Shown piece by piece: positions 1 through 12,590 of a DNA stretch of 64,000 nt. The DNA comes from Andrena cerasifolii (Eukaryota > Arthropoda > Insecta > Hymenoptera > Andrenidae): the NCBI RefSeq assembly GCF_050908995.1, contig NC_135124.1, positions 10,354,001 to 10,418,000 of the forward strand, read 5' to 3'. Within the stretch, counting starts at the first letter, position 1, and every line of letters starts with the position of its first letter. The notes beneath the pieces were generated by a model. That model searched no databases. It was not told the DNA's origin and saw only the letters and a list, made by a program, of their open reading frames with translations. Position numbers and translations under genes: made by a program.

Positions 1-2043
1 TTATTGCTCGTGTTTTAATTTTGATTCCACGATTGCATTGCTTTTATTAACCATTCGATATTTCATAGTACAGGGATTATCTGTTATTTTACCCGCGGCT
101 TGTGATTAAAGTTACGGGGGAAATTAAAGGCTTAGCAGCCGAGATCTCTGATAAAATTAAAAATGCCCGTGATTTTGTTAGACGAACATTAGTCTCACAA
201 AGATAAGCGAAATTCAATGAAATACACCTTTATGCTCGTTTTATATTCTGCAGCATTGATTCACTGCATAATACATCGAGTCGGTTGATTGCATTATGTT
301 TTGCTGACGCGCTGGAAAAATTATTATGAGAAACAAATGGAGTACTTTTTCCGTGTGAATGCTTGGGAAGAATAAATTGCAGCGAGAGAAAGGCTAATAT
401 TAATCTTCGTAATTATTCTGTAGTAATTAGTACTTATCAGAATTATTACTTGGAAGTTACGACACCACGCGAATCAGAATTTCATTTCAAATGCGTAGGT
501 GGAGAAATGAAAGAGGCAGCGAAATTACATTTATATACTCTAATCGTAATTAATACCATTTTTGAAGTGTACATTTATTACAAATTTATAAGGACGAACA
601 TTTCTTATCTCAAACAAAAAGGAACCACATCCATCAATTTCAGTACACTCTGCACTATCATTTAATTTCTCATAGTTTCTCTTTAATATCAACACGATAA
701 AATTGATACATAATCGTGCATAAAACAGTGATCATTGGATAGAGTAAATTGAAAACATAATGGCGTGCATTTTTTAAACACCGGGGAGGCATCGATATCG
801 AAGACACGGAATGAACCAGGTTGTCTTCCGCCATAGATAACCATCCACTGTTCGTAATAATCGACTTTCATTCATTCTTTGACCGTGTTCGTTACGAGCT
901 AGTCTCTTTACGTGACTAGCGCGCTGCACTGCCATCCGGTGCACGTATGTACATTCATTCGTTGCTATCGCCCCGAATCGTGCAGCACCCAGTGAATGTG
1001 CACGTTAATGAAGATTGCTACGATGCAAGATAATTGCCACATTGTGCTCCTCTCGTCAGATCTCAGATTTCGACTTCGACACGTCTGCCAGCAACCCGTG
1101 CAAACGCTGAATTTTGTGCGACATTGTCACCATAAATGCATCGTGTCGTTATAATTGATTAATTAAGGGAAGTTGTTAGATAATGAGTGCGCAACGATTT
1201 CAGATAACGAGAGAAATTGTTGTACCTGGTCAGCCAATTTCAGTGCCGATATTGCGAAATGAAACACACGAAACGGCTTGTATCCAGCTAGATATTCTGT
1301 GTTACAGGATTTTTGACCGTAGAGATTTTTGGTGTTAACTTTTCAAAGTCTATTATTGTACGCTTTAGTCTGTAATTTATTTCTGAATCTCCCTTTGTTT
1401 CCGTAGTAGGTATTTTATATTGCGTACACGGAAGCAACGGAAATGAATGAGTGACGTATAATTAAATGTAGCACCCCGTGTAAACATGTCTATTCCCACG
1501 GGAAATCCTTTCTCCCACCAAAAAATTGAAAAAAGAGCTCGAGAAGCGTAAAGCCACGGGTTGCCTGCTTCTTCCGTACTTTCTAATCGTAAAAATCAAC
1601 CATGATAAATCGTTCTCCATTTAAAGATGGGCCGCGAAGTATCGCACGGATTTTGCACGGCTAATCAATCTTGCCCTCGGATGCACTGGCGATAGAGTTA
1701 TCTAACGACCATTAGGGAAACTTCTGTCGTACGATTTCCTACTTAGATCACGGCTGGAAGATTTAAGCGCGTCTCCGATTCGAGCATGTCTGCGGGTATT
1801 TCGCTACGAGGCAAAACGGGAAAGCTGTTTCGCCCTGGTGCCAGGTATCCGTATCACCGATGGCAGCCTCGAGAACTGTATCGATCTTGCTGGACAAATG
1901 ATGTCTCTGACGTTTAATCATATCCACTTTCCTGTCCTTTCACCTTTTACCTTTTAGTCTTCCCTTTCCCATCTTCCTTGCATCATTGACTCCTCATATC
2001 CATTTAAGCTTCTCATTTTTCTATTCCCTTCTTCCTTCACCCG
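1..2043. other. Non-coding, nothing recognised
   Basis: AT-rich sequence with only short chance ORFs. No family-like protein, RNA gene or repeat was recognised. Confidence 0.5.
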
Positions 2044-2051
2044 GCTATAGC

Positions 2052-2311
2052 CAAGGGCGGATTCAGAGGGGGCAATAGGGGCGATCGCCCCCCCGCCAAG
2101 AGTAATAAAATAGAAAAATATTATGACACTGTGTACTATTCTGTATAAATAATTAATGTGAATGTAATTATTTAGGTTATAGTTTCAGATCGAGATATTA
2201 AAATATAAATTTCAAGCAAATTTTAAATCTTGTAAAATAAGACTAAAAAATGTACTTATGTACTTTTACATATTTCGCCCCCGCCAAGAAAGGCTTCTGA
2301 ATCCGCCACTG
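2052..2311. mobile_element. hAT-like MITE, family 1, copy 1
   Basis: Terminal inverted repeats CAAGGGCGGATTCAGA and TCTGAATCCGCCACTG enclose about 260 bp of AT-rich DNA. They are flanked by a near-perfect 8-bp duplication, GCTATAGC (2044-2051) and CCTATAGC (2312-2319). The 8-bp duplication and CAG..GGCGGAT termini are typical of hAT elements. No transposase ORF is present. Confidence 0.8.
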
Positions 2312-2319
2312 CCTATAGC

Positions 2320-5300
2320 CTGAACGCAATCCTCGAGCCCCTCGAGGCAACTGACTCGATCTCGCCTCTCATCTCTCTTCTTTGCCCATCATATTTAGCA
2401 GACACAGTCCTTTCTTTCTGTCGCTTCTATTTTCCTGTAACTCCCTATCGCTACTCTCTGCCCCTCGTGTTTCCTATTTTCCAAAGCTTTCTCGCTTATC
2501 TGCACACGTCACGTGGCGTTTATCGCGTGTACACACGCGCGCGCCCGTCCACGGTTATCAGCGACAATCACGGGCCGGAGGATTAATAAAGGCGAGCCTG
2601 AGTGGAATCTAGGAAGTTCTCTATCGGACTCGCGGACTCGTTACAGCCGCGCGAGGGATCGATGCTGGTTTCTGGATCGTTGACCGCCGCGCTGGAAATC
2701 GCAGCGAGCTCTGCGGCTGGTTGGCACCCACCCCGAATGATTTATTCCGATTATAAATCGGCGTGAAACTCCTATATCATCCTGTCGCGAGTGGAACGAT
2801 CGCGATGCCACGGCCACTCAAACTCGTCAATTTTCGGCCCACGCTTCGCACGTACGCCTCGGTGCGCGGGACTCGTGGAAACGGAACCTCTCACCTCTGA
2901 CTGGCGCGCACGTACAATTTCGCGGCTGCGGGGCGGGTTTCGGGGGTTTCCGACGACCTGGTCGGCGTAATTGGGAGGTTGATCGGTGGGGGAGAAACGG
3001 CGTGGGATTAATTGTGGTAGAGAGCGGTGCAGGGCCATTTCTTGGGTAGAAGTGGGCTAGAAGATTGTAAAATGGAAGGAGTTTTGTCTCATTATTATTT
3101 CATTTTGTATGTTTCAGGTAAGACAGCGTCGTCGAAAACTGGCCTAGGATTCGCAGTCTTCCTGTTTTTGGTATTTCAAATTGACAAGTATATACCCCCT
3201 TTGTACAACGAAAACTCATTCATGTTACAAACACAATACACGATACAATTCTTAAACCTTCACCTACCACAGAAATCCAACCCATCACGCATCAACTTAA
3301 TCGCTCATAAATCGACTACAGGTGCTGTCACTAAATTCTGTACCCTTCAAAAGGAACAGACTAAGCAAAGGGTTGTATCAGTGTCAGCCTCCCAAGAGTC
3401 AAGACTCTGCGAAGCCACGCAAGACTGTCTTCGACTCGTTACCGAAAGTTAATGATAAACCCGATTTACAGCAATTCCCAAAGACATCGCCACCCTCGGG
3501 ATTTCCACCGGCGAAGCAGCTCCGCCATTTGCAGAAGAGTCCTCTGCTCAATTATTTTCGTGGCTGTTCAGCCGGTATGCACCGCGAGAGAGAGAGCCCT
3601 GGAAAGGTTGCCTCTCGTGCAGCGTTCTTTCGGCGTCAAGTGTATCGTCCCGTCTCGTTTCCTTCCCCTATCCGGTTCCCCTTTCGTCCCCTTTTATTTT
3701 CCCTCGTATTCTTCTCCGCTAGGGTCTCGGGAGATAATCACGGCCGTGTTGCTGGTCAGGGAACGAGTTCTGCAAGCAAAGCGACCCGTGCAAAGGGAAC
3801 GAAGCTCGCGCAGTTAGCCTCCGCGCGATAGAAAGGCCTGGCCGAGGAGAAAAGACGGGCCCGGCAGAGGGAGAAAGGGACGGGGGAAGAAGAGGAGGTG
3901 GCTCGTTTGCATACGACACTCTCTGGCAGTAGATCGCTGATCGCCTAATAAAGCGAGGCGACAGACATTCCGCTACGCTTTGAGCGCACTTTTACGCGTC
4001 GTACGATCTCCGCGAGTAATTTGAGCGTTAATGAGAGTGGGAGAGAAAGAGAGATAGCCCCGCGAAGATCGGCGCGGTGGATCGCGTGGATCGTGCGCGT
4101 AGACGGAACCGGGCACGTAGGTGTCTCGTATCGGGCAGCTTGTTAGATCTTTATATGGCGAACGGAGCGGGAATTAAAGAAATCCGCTGCATTATATTTC
4201 AAGCTGTTTATTTATGCGTTGATAGAACGAACGGGGGAAAGGGGGTGGCAGGGCGTGGGGTGGAAACTTTCTTTACGATCGAGCTCTAGTGCTTCTCTTT
4301 TGCATGGCTCGAGAGGCGGGTATGGGGGACTGCAAACGCGAAATGCTGCAAGAAGTGCAACGTAATTGCGAATATTTTAAGTAATTCTATGAAAGTGGTA
4401 TGCTATAAACTTCTAAATTCTTCGTTTTCTCCGCGGAATACTGTACTGAGAGTTGTAAAATATATTTCCAATGAAATAGCTAATGTTCTAATTGTGGTGA
4501 TAATTTAGGAAAGGGAAACGTTATGGGAGCTTTGTAAATTTGGAAGTATTATTTTAGTGTCTTTTCGATATATTTGGTTTTAAAGTTATTCGATGAAATG
4601 GTGGAGGTAGTAATCTTAAAAGCAAGTAAGTACCTCAGGGAATTGAATTTCGATGAGGTGGCGAGTCGACGACATAGACTTTGATCCAACGGTGCAACGT
4701 TAAATTTCCAACGATATTTACACCTTCGCCTTTGGCGAAGGACAGTACGCCTCGTCGCAAAGATCACGATGTACGAAAGCGATACACACGATCGAATTTC
4801 ATCAAGAATACGCGATGTCTGCTTATCGACGTAACCCTAGATGTGTACCATCTAATCAAACAGGTAACCAAACACTCGACATTACGCGAGGATTTACACC
4901 TTGTTTGCGCATACATGAATGTGAATCATCGTGAACAAGGTGATAAGCTTTGGGACTCTGCATTACATATATGTTCCGAAGTGTCTTCAGAATTGTCGCT
5001 TTAATAAATAATATTGCAATTATTTGTTAAAACTCCAAATTCGTCGAAAAGTATTTCGATCTTCCAATTTACTTAAACGATATCGAATTCCTTTGAAAAA
5101 TCAAACAAATCAAAATAGAATGCTTTCCTTTTCGGTGCAGTGTGATTTTGATAAAATTATACAGAATAACCGTGCAAATATTTTTTTTACAAAACGCAAC
5201 GCGTCTCTTGCCCAGCTGCCACCGATAAGAAGCAAAAAATTCGAAACAAAGCTATCAACGGGCTCTCGATAAGATAATGTTTCGATGAAAGTACAAGCTT

Positions 5301-7368
5301 TAGACCTCGAATATTTATCGTTAGCCACGAATTAATTCATCCTGCCCAGTTAGAACGTCCAAGTAGAATCAATGGGCGCAGTTGGCTGGCTTGCTTTTCT
5401 TCGCAGCCAGGCTCTTTCATTGACGATGCTCATTGAAAGCATCATCTGGGAATTGTTCGTGTAACTTTTGTGTAGTGACACAGTTGGACCTCTTTGAAGC
5501 CACACTGATTGACTGTACAAGATAAAAAGTGGAGAGACTTAGGTTACAATGGAGATATTTGCGGAAAATTGAGTTGATTGGTTAGTCTTCTGAGAGGCAC
5601 GGCTAACTTATTTGGTCCACGAACTTGATCCTCAGCTCGTTCATTTCCTCCCGTTTCGGTAAGCTAAATTCTCGGCGAGTCGGGATGGCCGACGCGTTCG
5701 AAGCTTAAAAAAGAAAATGACAATCGTACATCCTGCGGAAGCGGATGCCCGCCGGTACGCTTGGCTGACCTCTCCAACCTTCCACTCCTCTCGCTTCTTT
5801 TCCCTACCTGCACATCGGTACGTCATTACAACAAAAATGGCGGTCCGGTAGATTGTTGCATTACATAAATCCGCATAAAGATGCGGGCGTCAGCGATGGT
5901 TTATTGAACCCGAAGACGGTCTTCGCGGGGCTGGACTGTTCCCCTTCCTAGCCGAATAATGATATTGAAATCTTTCGGTAAATCGACGGATTCCGTCGGT
6001 GAGGTGAATTAATTTAGATCGACGAAAGGAATCTTGAATATAGTTGCACGCGGTGATGCTTCAGGGAAGCATTTATTACTTTAGGTTATTATTTGCAGAT
6101 ACCAAGCGTGGCACGTGATGCGAGAGCGTTTATATTCCCCGCGTTTCTAATTCCAACGGCTCACAAAGTCCGAGTAACTAATCACAAGTTGACAGGGAAA
6201 TTAGCAAGTGAAGACACTGCGTAGAGTCAGTTAAAGTTTCGGAGTTTCTCCTACGATCAATCACGGTCCAACCCTAAACCAACAAATTACAGCGATCACT
6301 ATTAGTGTCTGAAATAAGAGACAAAGCAGAGGAGAACTTGATCCTGCGGACCGTATAATTCTCGCAATTCTCGTATCCACAAAAATTAGTGTTATCCTCA
6401 TTCTCTGCATTTCCAAAAACAGATGCTTCATAAACCGCACTGCTATCGAATCATTTCTCTGTCACCGTTAAAATTTCCCATTCGTTACATTTTATTTACA
6501 GCGCCACGAATCCGCCAAACACTCATACGGTGCAAAAAATCAATCGCCCACAAAGTCCCACAGCTTGGCACCCCGCGAACACCATGTGCGCTCCCACTGT
6601 GGCTTGCCATATGCGCCGATTTCAATTCCAGTGGTTCATTTGCCACACCATAGGCAAATTCATTTACGCACGCACACGGAGCGCGTGCATTGAACTTGCT
6701 GCATTGTGCCCCTTACTCGTCGCCATTGCTTTGAAAGAGCAGCGGGCTTTTCAACGTTTGAACACCGGTCTCGCGACGCGTCAGCATCCCAGCTGTTTAT
6801 CAGGCAAGAATTAAACGTAATTGAACACGATCCAGCGAAGGTGGTCCGAAGCACTGTAACCTCTCGACATGCCTCTACTGCGAGCTGATATCGTGGAGGA
6901 CATGTTGCCGGTGATTTGACGCGGGCTACCACGGATCGATACTTTCGAGCGAGGTCATTCGTGGGAATTAAGGCGGTTCGATATGTTCGGCGAGCAGGGG
7001 AGAGTGTTTAATTCGCGTACTGCAGGAAGGGATTATGAGGGAATGGTCAACTTGGCTTCGCGGTGATGTAGGGACGTAAAATGTTGGGTTGCTAGATCTC
7101 GATTGCAGTGTTGTCCCGGCGTAAGTCCGGGTCTCCTGTTTCGTTGGAAGTATATTTCTATCCCCGCTACTTCTTTTGTGAAGAACAAAGGCGACCATAT
7201 CGTCTCGTGGATATATGGTTACGCACCACTTGTGTAGTTACAGTCAAGATTTTGGCACTTAAAGGTCCATTCTACTTCGCTGAATATACATAAGGCCTAT
7301 GTTCGTGAATTATTTTCGGATATTTGTGCCTCTGTGAGCAGACTGCGGAAGTGTTCGAGGGAAAACTA
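2320..7368. other. Non-coding, with GC-rich patches
   Basis: CpG-rich blocks at about 2620-3060 and 3590-4140 create overlapping ORFs on both strands through low stop frequency. None shows a recognisable domain. Confidence 0.5.
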
Positions 7369-7440
7369 TTAAGGGGGAGCCCTATTTAGGACGCTAGGTG
7401 TAAGGTGATTCTTGGGAATTTTTTTCTAAGAAACTGTTGC
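7369..7440. mobile_element. One end of a TTAA-flanked (piggyBac-like) MITE
   Basis: TTAAGGGGGAGCCCTATTTA followed by a GGACGC and a T-run/AGAAACTG block matches the end at 17618. The opposite terminus was not found, so this is probably a truncated copy. Confidence 0.4.
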
Positions 7441-8230
7441 GCGGATCTTTCCCAAACTTTCAGGGTATTTTAGTTCACATTCAAACGATAAAAATTAATT
7501 TTTTCGTTACAAAGTGTTGGGTAGAAATGGAGATATATGAACACGTTTGTAGGGACTCGCGCGCCGGAGTTGCAACTTTGCGATTATTTTGGAGGCCTCA
7601 ATTCTTCCGAGAATTAAAAAACCAAGGATTTTCTTATTTCTCGTTTATCTACATTGTCGGTGGACCTAACAAACGAAGAACGTGTAACGAGAACACTGAG
7701 TGTGCAATGCTCTGCCCCGAATGGGCTGGAATTAGCAGGATAGGAATGACACGCAACCCTGCAGCCAGCAATTCGGTTCCCGTTACGACAAAAGAATAAC
7801 GCGTTGCACGGTAATCTCCAGCCATCTTACAATTTGCTACGTTTTCGCCGTTATTAAGAGCGAGGAGCAGCCCGCTGGATACCGTTTCACAAACAAGAAA
7901 CCTATATTTCCACGGGAATCGTGGCATTATGCCGTGGCATCGCAGACAGAAGACAGATGGGTGTTGCGAGCTCTATCATCTTCGAGTGGGCAGGTCGAAT
8001 TCACGATAGTCAACTAACCATTCGACCTGCTTTAAATACACTGCTTCCTATGAAACACGAGTGCATTGTGGCTTGCAGAGCTGTAGTGACAAACCTGAGA
8101 CTCACTCAAGTGATTTGCAAAGCGGTTATTCTCCATAACACATTCTAACATACCTCAGGACCTTAAACTACTAACATTTAAAAGTCATTCTAAACACATC
8201 TCTGTTCTCAAGACACTTAAAAGTACTATG

Positions 8231-8465
8231 CAGGGCCGGATTAAGACCTTTAGAGGCCCTAGGCACTTAAAAGATTTTGCGGCTCCCTTAAACAGGGTGA
8301 GCACTGCAACGCGATGTACGATTTCATCGCCATTTTCGGTAATTTGACTGAAAAGTGTTTCTAACAGAAGTTAGATTTTAAAATCCAGAGAATTTCTATG
8401 GTGTCCATCTTTTGTCCTGATGCCTCAGCACGTGCTTAATTTGCCTACTGGTTAATCCAGCATCG
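8231..8465. mobile_element. Degraded hAT-like MITE
   Basis: The left end CAGGGCCGGATTAAGACC is a common hAT terminus. The right end, GGTTAATCCAGCATCG, pairs imperfectly. Flanks GTACTATG and GTGCTATT agree at 6 of 8 positions. Old or partly decayed copy. Confidence 0.45.
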
Positions 8466-10692
8466 GTGCTATTTGCAACTTTGTCTCCTGTACATCACTG
8501 CGTTGCAGCAAGCAAAACTGAAGTTTCCAGGAACTTCTATCCCGTCCCCTACTGCTCCCCAGGTCCACGTATCTCTGAAAAGCACAATAGACATTGTTGC
8601 CCGGGATACCTCGCACAGCGATCGCTGCAAAATCTCGTCTGCAGTCCCGCGTTCCTCTTGCGAGGCGGTTGAACGGCCTCGTGGCGTCTTGGAGAAGGAA
8701 CGATTGAGCCACAAGCAGAGAAGCAGCCGCAGAGCTGCTCTCCGCTATCGTTTAACCGGATTAGGAAGCCAGTCGGAGAAACGGCCCTGTTCCGCGATGC
8801 ACTTCAGATACAATGTCAACACGTGTACGCGCCCGGTGCATTACGGGCCCGCTTGTGCATCGGTACGCGCGTGCGTTACCGCGCCGGGTGAACACGGGTG
8901 AACCTTGTGCCTCTTACTCGGAGCAAGTTGCTTCGCGACGAGTGCGCGCACGTGGTTGCGCGGGCTTACAGTCGATGGCGTGTGTCGCCCCTTTTGCGTT
9001 TCCTGTTCGTCTAGGAACGCCTAATTAACCCATTTCCCGGCTGCGTACCACATGTGGCGCACTGATACTTTTTTGGGGCAAAAACTTGCATGGTACATGC
9101 CTGTGTGCAATGTGGAATAGTGTTCGCAAGTATTCGCCGCGTGGTTTCTCTGTTTCTAATGGCCAGGTTCTCTCTAAAAATGCCTGAAGATTAGATCGGG
9201 GAGCAGTGTACGATTGCAGCATTGGCTTTGCTCGTTATAGGACCGAACAAGGTGGAAGGAGCAGTGGAAGTTGTAAAGCAGTAGCTAGGAGTGATCTTTT
9301 CTGTTTATGAGGAATTCTCTTTGAGATTATTGACCTCCCTCAGGGCTTGGAGTTTACTTCATGGGTGTTTCATCCCCAAGACGAGAACTGGCGATACTGG
9401 GACACTTGAGCTCGCTCAGTGCTAAGACCGTGCAAGGGACTCAGTTGGTAGCGTTTTCTGTGGAGCAGAGATTAGCAACAGTTTTATTTAAACCAAAGTT
9501 TCGAATGACGAATGAAGTTGAAGTGACTTTTATTTCATCTGCTATTTAAATACTCTTTTATTTAGTTAATGCCCAACTCTCCTGTAGAGATAACATTGGA
9601 GTCTGCGGTTATCATTGAATTTGGGCTCCTCGAGGTAATTCCTCTGCCCCGACACTACCGGATGCGGTTCCTTGTGGCTGTTAAAAAATTTGATGAAGCC
9701 TGAGTATTCTGAGGAGCTGCTTTTACGTGCATCACCTAGAGCGAAGACCTCCCACTAGTTTTTGGATAAATAGTACGTCGGGAAGAGCGATGCAAAGGAG
9801 ATAGGTAGATGGAAAATATTGTGACTAAGTCTCTGTCTCTCGTTTCTGTCCTTCATGCTACTCAGTATTCGTGTAAGCCCACGTGCGTACCGTTTGGTTA
9901 AGTGACGCGATCATTTCACAAGTCGAATGTCAAAATCGCGATGGTTGCCGGTTGTTTTCGCGTTGGGTTCGCGAATCGTCACGGAATGGAGCGTACACGC
10001 TTCGCATCGCGTGCGACAATTCTCGTAGGCAAGCTGGGGCCGTATGAATTTCATGCTTGAGCCGCGTTTGACGGTTCGTTAAACAGACCACCGTATATTT
10101 TGTAATTGTTCTCGAAAAACGCACCGCGAGCAGCTTATTTACCGAGCAGACCAGAAACCTCTCCAGGCTGAATTCTCCGCTTAAACGAGGGACCTCGCCA
10201 CTCTTACAACAGAGAAGATGAAACATGGCGCTCGAAAGTGATAACAATTCGATGTTAAAACAGCAGGACTCCATTGCCACGCTTTGTAAACCCGTGAAAC
10301 AGATTTCGGCGGTTGTTTCTTTAATCTTGCGAGATTGCACGCACCGCTACGTTGTCTGCGGCCTAATTAAAGTTTCAGTTTCGCAATCGAAGGAGCAAAA
10401 AAAAACACTTCCATTCGACCAGACTCCGAAAACTTTGGTCCACGAACCGCCATTCGCGTGATCAAATTTATGTAATCCTGGGAGAGTCATTCCTGAGCAC
10501 CGGTTTCGTATTATTAACCTTCTCAGTGAATTGCAAAAGAGTTAGGGTACACGAGTGACTTCTGTCGGGCGTAAATTTCGTCAATTGGTTCAAATGAGAA
10601 CGTCTACTTTCAACTTCACGCTTTAACTTGTCGATTCCGTAGAATATCTCTGTAGTTTAAACCTAACTACAAACGCCGACTCAGACGGAGGA
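8466..10692. other. Non-coding, nothing recognised
   Basis: Overlapping chance ORFs on both strands at 8470-8900 and 9930-10340. No domains and no clear splice architecture. Confidence 0.45.
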
Positions 10693-10825
10693 CAAGTGGC
10701 CCTAGCATCCCTTCCCCAAAGAAGGGGCTTTGTAAAAAGAAAAAAAAACTGGATTTTATTCTTTAAATAAATTTTTTAAATCACCTAATTCCTCCCACCA
10801 ATATAAAATCTGGAGTGCGTCACTG
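10693..10825. mobile_element. hAT-like MITE, family 2, degraded copy
   Basis: The interior shares AACTGGATTTTATTCTTTAA and GAAGAAGGGGCTT blocks with the reverse complement of 63039-63240 and ends in GTGCGTCACTG. No clean duplication is visible, so the left end is approximate. Confidence 0.6.
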
Positions 10826-12276
10826 CTAACCGCCAGTGCTTTCCTTCTTTCCACAGTAGTACACCAATATATTCTCCCATCCATTGGCCATTGTACGTGC
10901 AAATATCGTGGCCATTACACACACTCGAGCGTCACTGTCAAGTGAACACCAATTCCCTTCTCTTTCTTCAGGTTAATACATGCACTTTGTTGCATATGCA
11001 CTGCCTGGTCCTTCCTTCCTTCCTTCAAAGTGCACTTTTATGTTCGGTCTGATGACGATACACGCGTATCGTCGAGGGTGGCGTTCAATTTCCAATCACT
11101 GATTACAGGATAATTACTGCACAGTGATTAGAAGATCCTCGACGCTAAAAGACTGGGGTTTCCGGTCCTGTGGCTCGCACCGGCAGCGAGTACTTAATTA
11201 CAAGTGGCCAGATACCGTATCTCGATGCACTTTTGCGTGCTGCGTCCACATTAAGACCCATTCTGGACACAGTTAATCTGGCGCGTGCTTATGTCTTGGG
11301 CGGGTGCTGCTGTGTCTCGAAGACAGGGTCCACGTCACTTTGGTTTTCGGCTGGAAATTCCAATTTTAGTTTGGTATCTTTAGTCATCAGCTAGGCTTAA
11401 TAGATCCGTGAAAGTTTTATGTGATATTCTTGGAAACATTCGAATGTATTTCGTATCGATTGCCAGGTAATGGGTCTCCCTCTGAAGACTCGTTTTCTTG
11501 TTCGTAGTTGTAGTTCTAGAAATTCTGTGGAAGTAGTAGACTGTTTTTTGGTTTAAATAGTCGAAGCACTTCTGGCCACCTAAATTTTCATCATTCTAAT
11601 ATTGGAGCTCAATGACGCTCATTGTTACAAGTGCCTGCTAATCTTCGGTGTTGATTCATCGAAATTAATAAATAATCGGAAGCAACAAACGCTCCACGGA
11701 AATGATTACTGTACGGCCAAGAGTGCTCGCTGCCTGACCATGGATAAAACAGCGGCCACGCTCTACAAATCAACGGAGAAAATGCGTATGCGCGTTGCCA
11801 TTTCAATGCTTTATTTCTACGCGATACTCGATTCCATGGGTGCCGGTGTACGTGGGTTTTTGTAATGAAATGGCCCCGCGTAAATGTAATTCTTCGTTGA
11901 AGTATTATATTATACTCGGTGCCCGCTGTTTTCTGGCGAAACACGGCGCAAGATACAGCAATGTTTCGCAAGGTATCTTGTGTCGTACTCGATTTTCTCG
12001 AGAATTTGACTTTGCCTCTTATATTTATTAAAGCGACGCGCACTGACACGAGAATATGTACCACTTAGTACATATCAGATAACTGCGAGAACTTTTATGG
12101 AGCCAAGTATGGTCGAGTAGTCATAAACGCGGCTCAATTATATCGAAATGTATGATATTTATAAGTACACTAATAACTGGGCGCGACGCGAAGGGCAATT
12201 CGCGAGTTAAAGACGTCATTAAGACTTAATCACGGTGCGTTAACTGATCAGTGAATTAGAGGAGGGAAACGAGAGG

Positions 12277-12313
12277 TATAAAGCGAGGAGTGGTTTCGTA
12301 CTGAACATCAGTG
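12277..12313 (+). promoter_or_regulatory. Candidate TATA + initiator core promoter
   Basis: TATAAA at 12277-12282 stands about 33 bp before the A of TCAGT (12308-12312), the arthropod initiator, at near-ideal spacing. A strong donor GTGAGTAT follows at 12591. The transcript served is unknown; the + strand direction would suit a distant first exon of gene A. Confidence 0.4.
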
Positions 12314-12590
12314 ATGGATCGCAGGGAACTAGTAATTCCCAAGGAGATTTGCGAATCACTTAGCAAGCAGCTTAATTAAACGACTTGATGCCATTTTTCG
12401 TTTACATATTAATAGGCTTTCTCCCTATAAAACGATCGCGCGCATTAGTCACACTCGGCTCCATTACACGCCTGGCAAATGTGACACACGGCTATTTGCA
12501 TACGCGGATGGAAAATCGCTCGCCGATCGGTTAGGGACGTAGAGCGTTCAGTGAATGCGACAGGAAAGCCGGATTTCGTTCTGTAACACG
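12310..12590 (+). other. Possible non-coding first exon
   Basis: This stretch runs from the initiator A to the donor AACACG|GTGAGTATC. It contains no long ORF from its first ATG. A second initiator-like TTCAGTGA at about 12548 could start a shorter exon. It is purely signal-based. Confidence 0.25.
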
